Below, in pieces: positions 1 through 6,378 of a DNA stretch of 11,496 bases (position 1 is its first letter; the number at the start of each line of letters is the position of its first letter). Source of the DNA: an uncultured Bacilli bacterium (GTDB taxonomy: Bacteria; Bacillota_I; Bacilli_A; RF39; UBA660). Under the pieces are notes generated by a model, which had not been told where the DNA came from, did not search any database, and saw nothing but the letters and a program-made list of their open reading frames with translations. The stretch is from the NCBI GenBank assembly GCA_934140575.1, contig CAKPBJ010000023.1, forward strand, positions 1 to 11,496. The letters run 5' to 3'. Position numbers and translations under genes: made by a program.

Positions 1-25
1 AAAAAAATCAATCTTTCGATTGATT
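1..25 (-). terminator. Rho-independent terminator of the tRNA-Gly transcript
   Basis: On the minus strand an 8-bp perfect stem (6-13 paired with 18-25) closes a GAAA tetraloop (14-17) and is followed by at least seven T (complement of 1-7). It lies 45 bases downstream of the tRNA 3' end on the same strand, so it is the natural end of that transcript. The U-run continues to the window edge and its full length is unknown. Confidence 0.85.
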
Positions 26-35
26 CTATATATCA

Positions 36-59
36 AGTTCAAACTAAATAGTTCGAACA
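36..59 (-). other. Trailer hairpin between tRNA-Gly and its terminator
   Basis: The arms 37-44 and 51-58 form an 8-bp stem around a 6-nt loop (45-50). The single non-Watson-Crick position is a G-U pair when read as minus-strand RNA but an A-C mismatch as plus-strand RNA, which fits the direction of tRNA transcription. One arm contains GTTCGAAC, resembling a tRNA T-loop. It may be a processing structure or a relic of a further tRNA; its function is not known. Confidence 0.5.
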
Positions 60-69
60 GATTCGTCAA

Positions 70-143
70 TGGAGCGGATGATGGGAATCGAACCCACGTA
101 GTCAGCTTGGAAGGCTGAGGTTCTACCATTAAACTACATCCGC
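70..143 (-). tRNA. tRNA-Gly (anticodon TCC), with encoded CCA
   Basis: Read on the minus strand, the sequence folds as a full cloverleaf. The 7-bp acceptor stem is GCGGATG/CATCCGC, the D-arm carries TAGTTTAATGG, and the anticodon stem TCAGC/GCTGA encloses loop CTTCCAA with anticodon TCC at 109-111. The T-arm is GTGGG-TTCGATT-CCCAT, followed by discriminator T (73) and CCA (70-72). It should decode GGA and, by wobble, GGG glycine codons. U73 is usual for bacterial tRNA-Gly. The encoded CCA means 3' maturation can proceed without adding the end enzymatically. It sits in its own unit, with a promoter at 211-238 and a terminator at 1-25. Confidence 0.97.
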
Positions 144-152
144 ATATTTTTT

Positions 153-191
153 AATCGAATCTCAGTTCTTTCCGTTAACTAAGTATCGACT
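153..191 (-). other. Leader hairpin upstream of tRNA-Gly
   Basis: In the minus-strand RNA, 186-191 pairs with 153-158 (6 bp) and 177-183 pairs with 161-167 (7 bp). A 2x2 internal loop separates the two helices and a 9-nt loop (168-176) closes the top. Both imperfect pairs are G-U on the minus strand but A-C on the plus strand, so the fold is specific to the tRNA transcript. The loop side resembles the D-arm of the adjacent tRNA-Gly (TAGTT, AA, GG, AGAAC in the same order), so it may be a decayed tRNA copy. Chance similarity is possible. Confidence 0.5.
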
Positions 192-210
192 AAATCAGTA
201 GACATTTTTA

Positions 211-238
211 ATTATACTAAAATATAAGAATATGTCAA
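211..238 (-). promoter_or_regulatory. Sigma-A promoter for tRNA-Gly
   Basis: On the minus strand there is a perfect -35 TTGACA (complement of 233-238), a 16-bp spacer and a perfect -10 TATAAT (complement of 211-216). The start point should be near 204, giving a leader of about 60 nt before the tRNA at 143. This is the only promoter in the window with both hexamers at consensus, as expected for a stable RNA gene. It begins 18 bp past the stop of the 94-aa gene, with no terminator between them. Confidence 0.85.
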
Positions 239-256
239 CACTTTTTTTAAAATTTC

Positions 257-541
257 TTATTTTTTTTGAGTTTTTTTAAAAATACCAGTTATTTTATCTG
301 TTGTTTCTTCTTTTATACCTTGAATTTCCTCTACTGTTTCTTTATATGGCTTAATATAATTTTCATTTACATAATTCCAAGCGAATACTAAAGCAATACC
401 AATAGCAATATAAACTAATATTCTCATAATCAAAGTAACAATAGCTCTTATTTTTCTATTTCGTTCTATAGTTTCTAGATGAGATACCCTTTTTTCTAAA
501 TATTCAACTTTTTCTTCTAATGTCATTTCTTCTTTATCCAT
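257..541 (-). CDS. Small coiled-coil and membrane protein, 94 aa, unknown function
   Basis: I do not recognise a named family. Residues 1-30 are charged and heptad-like (LEEKVEYLEKRVSHLETIER), suggesting a short coiled coil. A hydrophobic segment at about 33-57 is one probable membrane helix, with an internal Arg at 40. The tail (60-94) is charged and again helical, ending in lysines. The ribosome binding site GAGGT lies 6 nt before the ATG. It is the third gene of a probable operon, 20 bp after the Nudix-like gene. No terminator is visible after it, so transcripts may run into the tRNA unit. Being a real gene is likely from the binding site, length and spacing; a scaffold or membrane-tether role is only inference. 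Confidence 0.75.
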   Translation of the reverse strand: MDKEEMTLEEKVEYLEKRVSHLETIERNRKIRAIVTLIMRILVYIAIGIALVFAWNYVNENYIKPYKETVEEIQGIKEETTDKITGIFKKTQKK

Positions 542-561
542 GTTATACCTCTTTGTTACTA

Positions 562-972
562 TTAAATATTATTTTCTTTTATAAAGCTTACTATGTCACT
601 ATTAATTTCTTGTATTCTTTTGTTTGTTTCTAGTTCATCCATTGTAAACCATTTATAATCTATATCATTTATTTTAAAATCATTGTCTTCTAAATTTATG
701 TTAACCTTATAAAAATAATGGTGATAAGTTTTTTCTTTATTTGCAGTTGGAGAATATTTAGAATGTACTTTATCAAATTTATATTCTAATGAAATATCAT
801 CTACATTAAATAATTTTTTTATGTATTTTTTTAGTTCATCTTCATTAACATTATTTTCCACTTTAGTATTTAAAAATAAATAGCTATTCCACTTTTTATC
901 AAAATATTGTAGATACTTGTCTTTATTTTTAATAATTAGAATTGTATGTTTATGTTCTAATTGTTTTTCCAT
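562..972 (-). CDS. Nudix-fold protein with degenerate Nudix box, probably not a canonical hydrolase
   Basis: The 136-aa length, N-terminal strand pattern (HTILIIKNKDKYLQY) and C-terminal WFTMDEL at 108-114 match the Nudix hydrolase domain. In that fold the last motif is typically W-(F/Y)-x-x-x-E-L. The region aligned to the Nudix box (about 35-57, starting NTKVENN) keeps only the GGxVE-like start as NTKVE. The expected REUxEE metal-binding core reads YIKKLF, so no catalytic glutamates remain. Family knowledge says such proteins cannot bind Mg2+ in the usual way and may act as binding or regulatory domains. The start is 2 bp past the DUF1653 stop, and its AGGAG site lies inside the last codons of that gene, so translation is coupled. 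An alternative is a distant Nudix branch with relocated catalytic residues. Confidence 0.75.
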   Translation of the reverse strand: MEKQLEHKHTILIIKNKDKYLQYFDKKWNSYLFLNTKVENNVNEDELKKYIKKLFNVDDISLEYKFDKVHSKYSPTANKEKTYHHYFYKVNINLEDNDFKINDIDYKWFTMDELETNKRIQEINSDIVSFIKENNI

Positions 973-974
973 TT

Positions 975-1235
975 TTATTCTCCTTTAAATTTTTCAGCTA
1001 CACTTTTTATTTCTTGTAATTCGAATCTATATTTTTGTTTTACATTAGGATATTTTTTACGATCTACTTCTGATAAAAACATTTCTAATGGTCTGATCCA
1101 TAAGGAATTATCATCATACAACTTTCTATATATAACGTATTGCTCTTTTGTTTCTGAATCTGTTGCTACATCTTCTACTAAATAATAGTCTCCTTTAAAA
1201 TGTCTATAAATACCTTTTATTTTTAAATTTCTCAA
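975..1235 (-). CDS. DUF1653 family protein, 86 aa, TTG start
   Basis: The sequence carries the ordered hallmarks of DUF1653: YRHFKGDYY at 10-18, ATDSETKEQYVIYRKLY at 24-40, and LWIRPLEMF at 45-53. The family is a small cytoplasmic protein of unknown biochemical function, often found alone or beside Nudix-type or nucleotide-related genes. The start is TTG (complement of 1233-1235), chosen because GAGGTG lies 7 nt upstream and no in-frame ATG precedes the conserved YRHFKG motif. It is the first gene of the operon with the Nudix-like and 94-aa genes. A TATAAT at 1261-1266 could be its -10 element. The C-terminal tail after residue 62 is lysine- and glutamate-rich. Confidence 0.88.
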   Translation of the reverse strand: MRNLKIKGIYRHFKGDYYLVEDVATDSETKEQYVIYRKLYDDNSLWIRPLEMFLSEVDRKKYPNVKQKYRFELQEIKSVAEKFKGE

Positions 1236-1260
1236 ATTTATTCACCTCTATTATAAATTT

Positions 1261-1266
1261 ATTATA
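1261..1266 (-). promoter_or_regulatory. Candidate -10 element for the DUF1653 operon
   Basis: On the minus strand TATAAT occurs 25 bp before the TTG start at 1235, downstream of the ybaK terminator, so an operon promoter is expected here. No good -35 is visible at 16-18 bp. The call therefore rests on the -10 hexamer and position alone, and the surrounding DNA is AT-rich enough for chance matches. Confidence 0.4.
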
Positions 1267-1357
1267 CTAAATTTATTTTTCTTTTTCTAGATATTGATTT
1301 ATATAATTTTTATATAAAGAGTTGATTAATCTTTTATAATACTAATTTAATTATAAC

Positions 1358-1388
1358 AAAAAAACGTAGACTTTTTTTATGTGTCTAC
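1358..1388 (-). terminator. Rho-independent terminator after ybaK
   Basis: On the minus strand GTAGAC (1383-1388) pairs with GTCTAC (1366-1371), followed by one G and seven T (complement of 1358-1364). The loop of 11 nt is A-rich. It lies 26 bp past the ybaK stop. The same dyad has a T-rich flank on the plus strand, but no plus-strand gene ends here. Confidence 0.75.
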
Positions 1389-1414
1389 TTTTATTTTACA
1401 ACTTAAAAAATATA

Positions 1415-1894
1415 TTAGTCTGTTGTAATGTCTTCTAAACTATAATTTATTACTTTTTTTAGGTCGTCTAATGTTACTTCTACTTGATAACCTATTTTTC
1501 CTCCACTAAAAATAAATGTTTCAAAATTAGTTGCTGATTTATCAATTACTGTTTTAAATTGTTTTTTCATACCAATTGGAGAACATCCTCCATGAATGTA
1601 TCCAGTAAGTGGAAGAAGTTCTTTACTTTTAATCATTTCAATACTTTTCTCTCCTACTGCCTTGGCTGCTTTTTTCAAATCTAATTCTTTGTTTACTGGA
1701 ACTACAAAAACATAATTTATTTTTGATTTAGCGACTGTTACTAAAGTTTTAAATACTTTATTTGGATCTTCATTAAGAGAAGTTGCAACCTCCATTCCAC
1801 TTACAGCATTTGTTTCTGTGTAATCATAACTATTATAATTAATTTTCCTTTGATCTAGTATTCTCATTACATTAGTTTTTTCTTGTTTCTTCAT
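1415..1894 (-). CDS. ybaK: YbaK/EbsC-type Cys-tRNA(Pro) deacylase
   Basis: This 159-aa protein belongs to the YbaK/ProX trans-editing superfamily, which hydrolyses Cys mischarged on tRNA-Pro in the cytoplasm. Visible hallmarks are VFKTLV (catalytic-type Lys49) and GYIHGGCSPIGMKK at 98-111, the signature loop of YbaK proteins. The C-terminal FSGGKIGYQVEV strand also fits. An ATG also occurs three codons earlier (1903), but the AAGGAAG ribosome site abuts it with almost no spacing. The ATG at 1894 sits 9 nt from that site and is preferred. The gene overlaps the 3' end of the MmcQ/EVE gene by 23 bp, so the two are co-transcribed and probably translationally coupled. It ends 26 bp before a terminator. 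Confidence 0.92.
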   Translation of the reverse strand: MKKQEKTNVMRILDQRKINYNSYDYTETNAVSGMEVATSLNEDPNKVFKTLVTVAKSKINYVFVVPVNKELDLKKAAKAVGEKSIEMIKSKELLPLTGYIHGGCSPIGMKKQFKTVIDKSATNFETFIFSGGKIGYQVEVTLDDLKKVINYSLEDITTD

Positions 1895-2903
1895 ATAACT
1901 CATCTTCCTTTATCTTATCAATTAATTTTTTTGGCATTTTACGTGGTCCTCTTACTGCTCGTAAATCATATTCTTTTACTTTCTTAAAAGTATATTTATC
2001 TTTGCCATACTCTTTTAATATTTTTAGAATCATTGTTTTTTTATCTGAATAGCTACTTTCTATATCTTTTTCTAAGACTTCTGTTTTATAAATTATTGCA
2101 GAAACTGGAGAACCTATATAGATGTAGACATTATCTCCTAAATTTATATTTTTGGGTTGTTTCCACTCTACTGTTTTTTTATTTTTCATATATTCAAATA
2201 TATCAAAGTAATTTGGGTTTGCTGGTAGTATCCATTCATTTGTATCTACTGTATAAGTATAACTTTCATCGATTAATTCCATTATTTTTTCATCTTTTAC
2301 AGTATCATCTAAAATTATACTTACCCATGATTTTTTATTCATATGGTAAGCTCTAAAAAAGCCTTCTTCATTAATTAAATTATTAATTTTATCAGGATTT
2401 AATTTTATGTTTAAGGCATCCGTTTTTCCATCTTTTTCGAAGAACTTTTTATAATCAATATTCATGATGATTCCATACCATTTTTTATTATTTTTATTTC
2501 TAAATACCCCTGTTGTTTCTTCACTAAATAGGAATTCTGGAGAGTCTTTGTATTTCTTTAAAATTAAATCTGCAATTCTATTAGACTGGTCACTTACAAA
2601 TAATTTATTTATTGTACAATTTTGTTTTATGTCTTCTAATGTTTTTATAAATTCATCTCTAATATTATTTACAAATTCACCTATTTGGTTTTCTACTCTA
2701 TAATTTAGATATTCATCATCTAATTCTTTATCTATTATTTTTCCTTTTATTTTATTTTCTTTTACTTTTACTATTATTTCAAAGTTATTATTTAATATAG
2801 GCTTTTTGTATTCTAAATAATTATCTTTTTTTATAAAGCCATATTCTAATAATTTATTATTATCTAGTTCACTTTTTTTAAATATTTCTTCTTCTAATGT
2901 CAT
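1872..2903 (-). CDS. MmcQ/YjbR-domain protein fused to a C-terminal EVE-like domain
   Basis: The 343-aa protein has three parts. Residues 1-95 are a charged region of unclear assignment. Residues about 108-217 match the MmcQ/YjbR (DUF419) fold: SNRIADLILKKY, then KWYGIIMNIDYKKF, LNIKLNPDKI, GFFRAYHMNKKSWVSIIL. The family has a CyaY-like fold with proposed DNA binding. Residues about 223-320 look EVE/ASCH-like: NEWILPANPNYFDI, then WKQPKNINLGDNVYIYIGSP and a closing AVRGPRKMP. EVE domains of the PUA-like superfamily read modified bases in DNA or RNA, so a nucleic-acid role is a fair inference. AGGAC lies about 8 nt before the ATG. It leads a two-gene operon with ybaK. No frameshift or truncation is seen, and similar fused proteins occur in other Firmicutes. 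Confidence 0.85.
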   Translation of the reverse strand: MTLEEEIFKKSELDNNKLLEYGFIKKDNYLEYKKPILNNNFEIIVKVKENKIKGKIIDKELDDEYLNYRVENQIGEFVNNIRDEFIKTLEDIKQNCTINKLFVSDQSNRIADLILKKYKDSPEFLFSEETTGVFRNKNNKKWYGIIMNIDYKKFFEKDGKTDALNIKLNPDKINNLINEEGFFRAYHMNKKSWVSIILDDTVKDEKIMELIDESYTYTVDTNEWILPANPNYFDIFEYMKNKKTVEWKQPKNINLGDNVYIYIGSPVSAIIYKTEVLEKDIESSYSDKKTMILKILKEYGKDKYTFKKVKEYDLRAVRGPRKMPKKLIDKIKEDELYEETRKN

Positions 2904-2924
2904 GGTATCAGTCCTTTTACTAAT

Positions 2925-2933
2925 ATTCTACCA
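2925..2933 (-). promoter_or_regulatory. Extended -10 promoter for the MmcQ/EVE-ybaK operon
   Basis: On the minus strand TGG-TAGAAT (TG at 2932-2933, hexamer at 2925-2930) forms an extended -10 element with one mismatch. The start point would be near 2918, giving a leader of about 15 nt before the ATG at 2903. No -35 is recognisable because that position falls within the htrA terminator stem. Terminator and promoter are therefore packed back to back. Confidence 0.5.
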
Positions 2934-2936
2934 TAG

Positions 2937-2959
2937 AAAAAAGGTGTTATACACCTTTT
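2937..2959 (-). terminator. Rho-independent terminator after htrA
   Basis: A 9-bp perfect stem (2939-2947 with 2951-2959, AAAAGGTGT/ACACCTTTT) closes a 3-nt loop. It is followed on the minus strand by a run of six T (complement of 2937-2942). It lies about 40 bp past the htrA stop and marks the end of the tsaC-to-htrA unit. Confidence 0.85.
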
Positions 2960-2999
2960 GTAGTATTGATTCATACTTTATTAATTATCTTTCTATCTT

Positions 3000-4229
3000 T
3001 TATGATAATGTAACTTTTACATTTTTCTCTTTATATTGTCTTCCTGATACATAAGATACAGTTAATTCTATTGTATCTCCTTTTTTCTTTTTATATAGAA
3101 CATCTTGTATATCACTTAGTGAACTAACTTTATTTCCTTCTACTTTTGTAATTATATTTCCAATTTCTAGTCCAGCTTTTTCTGCACCTGATCCTTCAAC
3201 TATACTCATAATATAGAATCCTGCAGGATAGTTATATTGATTATCTTCACTTATTATGTATCCTTGAATTCCGATTGATGCATCTGTTGTGTCTTCTTTT
3301 CCGTTCATTAATGTTTCAATAAGTTCTTTTACATCTGATATTGGTATTGCAAATCCCATACCTTCTATTGAAGCAGTTTGAGAAGATGATGATGCTGAAT
3401 ATTTTGCTGAGTTAATTCCAACTACTTCACCTGCACTATTTAATAATGCTCCTCCACTATTACCACCATTGATTGCGGCATCTATTTGAATCATTTTTGC
3501 TGTTTGATTATCAATTTGTACTTCTCTATTTAATGCACTTACAACACCTGTTGTTACTGATTGACCATAACCTAAGGCATTACCTATAGCAATAATTCCA
3601 TTACCTACTTTTAATTTATCACTATCACCAATTGTAGCAATTTTTATTGATTCTTTTGTTTCACTATCTAAATCACTTAATTTAACTGATATTACAGCTA
3701 CGTCTTTTCTTGATGATGTTCCTTTTATTGTTGCGTCAACTGTCTTTTCGTTTACGAATTGAACTGATAATTCATCAGCACCTTCAACTACGTGGTTGTT
3801 TGTTAGTATCAATAATTCGTTATCAGTTTGACTAATTATAATTCCAGAACCAGCACCTTCTGTATATTGTTTATCATTATTATAAAAGAAGCTTGGTCCA
3901 TAGTTTCCTGAACTAATTAAAGATTTTGATGTTATTGCAACGATTGCTGGCATTGTATTATCTACTACTTCAGAAACGTCTGTTATATATACTCCATCAG
4001 TTGTTTTTTGTTGTGTTTCTGTATAGTTCAATTTAGCTTTCTTACCATTTGATGTATTATTTAAATTTAATAGTCCTACATTATTTAATGAGACAATTAA
4101 TGCATATACAATTATAATTACAAATAATACAATAACTGTATATACTATTCTTTTATTTGTCTTATTATTTGTTTTTTCTTTTTTTGTTTCTTTATCCATA
4201 TTATTTATTTCAACTTTTTCCTTTCTCAT
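3000..4229 (-). CDS. htrA: Membrane-anchored HtrA/DegP-type serine protease with PDZ domain
   Basis: The 409-aa protein has a charged cytoplasmic N-terminus (1-27), one membrane helix (about 28-49), a linker, a trypsin-like domain (about 85-300) and one C-terminal PDZ domain (about 320-409). The catalytic triad is intact: His146 in TNNHVVEGA, Asp176 in RKDVAVI, Ser258 in INGGNSGGALL. It should degrade misfolded proteins at the outer face of the cytoplasmic membrane. GAGGTG lies 5 nt before the ATG, which supports this start over Met11. It follows the TPM-domain gene by 87 bp, with no terminator between them and no convincing promoter or CIRCE/CtsR-type operator in the gap. It is probably the last gene of the tsaC-led unit. 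Its neighbours suggest envelope quality control or stress. Confidence 0.95.
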   Translation of the reverse strand: MRKEKVEINNMDKETKKEKTNNKTNKRIVYTVIVLFVIIIVYALIVSLNNVGLLNLNNTSNGKKAKLNYTETQQKTTDGVYITDVSEVVDNTMPAIVAITSKSLISSGNYGPSFFYNNDKQYTEGAGSGIIISQTDNELLILTNNHVVEGADELSVQFVNEKTVDATIKGTSSRKDVAVISVKLSDLDSETKESIKIATIGDSDKLKVGNGIIAIGNALGYGQSVTTGVVSALNREVQIDNQTAKMIQIDAAINGGNSGGALLNSAGEVVGINSAKYSASSSSQTASIEGMGFAIPISDVKELIETLMNGKEDTTDASIGIQGYIISEDNQYNYPAGFYIMSIVEGSGAEKAGLEIGNIITKVEGNKVSSLSDIQDVLYKKKKGDTIELTVSYVSGRQYKEKNVKVTLS

Positions 4230-4316
4230 CTTTTCACCTCTTAATTTCTTTTCATACTTAATATATACTTCTAATGTGAAATTTATATGAAATTAATATT
4301 ATTCTTTTGTGAACGA

Positions 4317-5264
4317 TTAGCCATGTCTTCCGCCGCCACTACTAAATCCACCACCTGATGATCCTCCTGATGATGAATGTCCACCACCTGATGATGTATC
4401 TGATGATATAACGTAGCTTGTTGTATTACTTGTTATGAAGTTGTCTTGAACATTTGTTATTTTGCTTTTTTCTTTATTCATATATACTGTTGCTTTTGTT
4501 GCTTTTAGAACCATTTTGTTTTTCTTTATTAATATATAAATAATTATACCAGTTATTACTAGAGCAATTAACATAGATAATCCTATCATTTTTAGATAAT
4601 AACTTGCTGTTTTTTGTTTTTGTAGAAATCCAGACTCATCTACATAATAATCAGTTAATTTTCCTTCATTATAATATTCTTCCATCTTATCAATGAATTT
4701 ATTAAATCCCGAATAATATGCTTCGCTATGTATATCATCATATATGTAATCTAAAGTATTGCTTAATCTTGTATCATAAAAATATAGTTGAGCATTTCCA
4801 AACGAATAAGCATCAAAGTATGGATTTTGTTCATACGTATTTCTAAATAACATTACTCCATCATATTTTTCATAGTTTATTCCAAAATCATTATAATCAT
4901 AAAAGTCTGTCGCAAATGTTGTATTTTGCGAGTCTTCTGTATACTGATAGTTGTCTGTTAAAATTACTATATCTATTTTATATTTTTCTGTAAATTTTTT
5001 CATTCTATCAGTTAATTTTTGTTCTTCTTCATCTGTTAAAATATTTGAAAAGTCATATACTTTTTGATTAGAATCTACTGCATATGTTTTTAGGATATTA
5101 TCTTTATTATTTGTATTTATATTCCATTTTTTATTTACGCCATAATTTTTTAATTCTTCTCTATTGTAAGTTTTTACTTCTGCATTAACTGTTGTAGGTA
5201 GAAGAATATATGCACTTATAAAAGTCACTATAATTAGTGTTAATTTTAATATTTTTCTTTGCAT
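4317..5264 (-). CDS. TPM-domain membrane protein with Gly/Ser-rich tail (YdjH/YgcG-like)
   Basis: The 315-aa protein starts with a signal peptide (about 1-28, probable cleavage after VNA). An extracytoplasmic TPM domain follows (about 68-200), recognised from VYDFSNILTDEEEQKLTDRM, IDIVILTDN, and YDGVMLFRN. One transmembrane helix spans about 224-247. The cytoplasmic tail ends in an extreme Gly/Ser run (292-313) with two His. This is the usual layout of YgcG/YdjH-type proteins. TPM domains are linked to phosphatase activity in plants and to membrane complexes in bacteria; catalysis here is not established. The gene starts 1 bp after the zinc-ribbon stop and its GGAGG site is inside that gene's last codons, so the two are coupled and likely form a complex. 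B. subtilis ydjG-ydjH is the closest known arrangement. Confidence 0.88.
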   Translation of the reverse strand: MQRKILKLTLIIVTFISAYILLPTTVNAEVKTYNREELKNYGVNKKWNINTNNKDNILKTYAVDSNQKVYDFSNILTDEEEQKLTDRMKKFTEKYKIDIVILTDNYQYTEDSQNTTFATDFYDYNDFGINYEKYDGVMLFRNTYEQNPYFDAYSFGNAQLYFYDTRLSNTLDYIYDDIHSEAYYSGFNKFIDKMEEYYNEGKLTDYYVDESGFLQKQKTASYYLKMIGLSMLIALVITGIIIYILIKKNKMVLKATKATVYMNKEKSKITNVQDNFITSNTTSYVISSDTSSGGGHSSSGGSSGGGFSSGGGRHG

Positions 5265-5265
5265 A

Positions 5266-6345
5266 TTAACCTCCTATCCCACTTAGTAAAATTATTATAA
5301 ATATTACTAAAGATAAAATTATAAACATTATTATGGAATAGATCCATGCCTTCTTTTTATCTATTGGAATATCTCCTATAAACTCTCCTGTTTGACCGTT
5401 CATTGCGAAGATATAATTCTTTTCTTTATATTTTACATTTACCATCCAAACTGGTAAAAGTACATATTTTCTTTCTAATTCTTTTGTTACTAGGTTATTA
5501 TTAGTTATCGTGGTTGTTGTATATCTGGCTGTATTTTTTTCTTTAAATGCTTCTATTGTTGAATTTTTTGCTCTTTCTTCGGCTTCTTTAAAAATACTTT
5601 CTCCTTCTTCATCGTACTTTTCTGCATAGAATCCTGAAAGATATGCATGGTTGTATTGGACCATATCTTTAAAGTCAAATGGTTCAATTGTATTCATGAT
5701 TGCATTATCAAATCTGCTTGATCCGTCTACTGGAATATTTTCAAATTCCATTGTTCCTCCACGAATCAGATTATATATACTTGTTTTTGTATAGTGCCTA
5801 TCTCCTGATGACCATGACGTTACAATAGTTCCTTTCATATTTATGTCGCCTTGAATATTAATATCATATAACCAAAATGGAATATATATACCTCTAATTT
5901 TTTCTATATTAGATTGATTGTTAAAATCTTTGGGACATAATGGTCTTCCTTTTGATATTTCTTGAAATGCTTTTATTGCTTGTTCTTTTTCCGTTTTAAA
6001 TGGAATAATCATCTGGGGTGTAAATTCGCCTGATAATTTACTTTTTAGTATAGCTGTATTTCCACAATAAACACAGAATGTTGCGGATGTTTGTTCATCA
6101 GCAATTATTTCGGCACCACAGCTTTCGCATTTATATGATATATATTTTGAATAAGAATCTTTTGGTATTTCTTTTTTTACTTCTTTTGTTTGATTTGCGT
6201 TATTACTTTTATTAATTTCTTCTAATGTAAATTCACTGCCACAATAGTCACATTTCCATAATCCTAATTTTGGATTAAATGAGATTGAAGCATTACAAGC
6301 TGGACATTTTGTCTTTAGAGACTGTTCATTTTTTAATTCACTCAT
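5266..6345 (-). CDS. Double zinc-ribbon protein with C-terminal membrane anchor (YdjG-like)
   Basis: The 359-aa protein has two N-terminal zinc ribbons. The first is Cys14-x2-Cys17 with Cys32-x2-Cys35; the second is Cys73-x2-Cys76 with Cys91-x2-Cys94, separated by a Lys/Glu-rich linker. A long globular region (about 105-325) with GIYIPFWLYDI and YVLLPVWMVNVKYK follows. One hydrophobic anchor (about 334-354) ends the chain, placing the zinc ribbons in the cytoplasm. Such proteins are often named TFIIB-like zinc ribbon or replication protein, but a DNA role is unproven. In B. subtilis the related YdjG partners with TPM protein YdjH, which is also the next gene here. AGGTGA lies about 5 nt before the ATG. 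It begins 33 bp after tsaC ends; a TATAAT at 6361-6366 may be an internal -10. Confidence 0.87.
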   Translation of the reverse strand: MSELKNEQSLKTKCPACNASISFNPKLGLWKCDYCGSEFTLEEINKSNNANQTKEVKKEIPKDSYSKYISYKCESCGAEIIADEQTSATFCVYCGNTAILKSKLSGEFTPQMIIPFKTEKEQAIKAFQEISKGRPLCPKDFNNQSNIEKIRGIYIPFWLYDINIQGDINMKGTIVTSWSSGDRHYTKTSIYNLIRGGTMEFENIPVDGSSRFDNAIMNTIEPFDFKDMVQYNHAYLSGFYAEKYDEEGESIFKEAEERAKNSTIEAFKEKNTARYTTTTITNNNLVTKELERKYVLLPVWMVNVKYKEKNYIFAMNGQTGEFIGDIPIDKKKAWIYSIIMFIILSLVIFIIILLSGIGG

Positions 6346-6378
6346 ATACTCACCTACACTATTATAATAATATCACAT

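Noticed and set aside
961..1185. Plus-strand ORF of 74 codons
   Set aside because: Lies antisense across the DUF1653 gene; no ribosome site, and its Phe/Ser/Tyr-rich composition is that of the complement of a Lys/Glu-rich gene.
2033..2703. Two plus-strand ORFs (2033-2356 and 2464-2703)
   Set aside because: Both are antisense shadows inside the MmcQ/EVE gene, hydrophobic only because they complement AT-rich coding sequence; no ribosome sites or promoters.
4230..4316. Possible promoter or terminator between the TPM gene and htrA
   Set aside because: Only a weak A/T palindrome without a T-run and poorly spaced -10-like hexamers are seen; nothing above background for this base composition.
6361..6366. 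TATAAT before the zinc-ribbon gene as an internal promoter
   Set aside because: The predicted start point would fall inside the AGGTGA ribosome site and no -35 is present; kept only as a remark in the gene entry.
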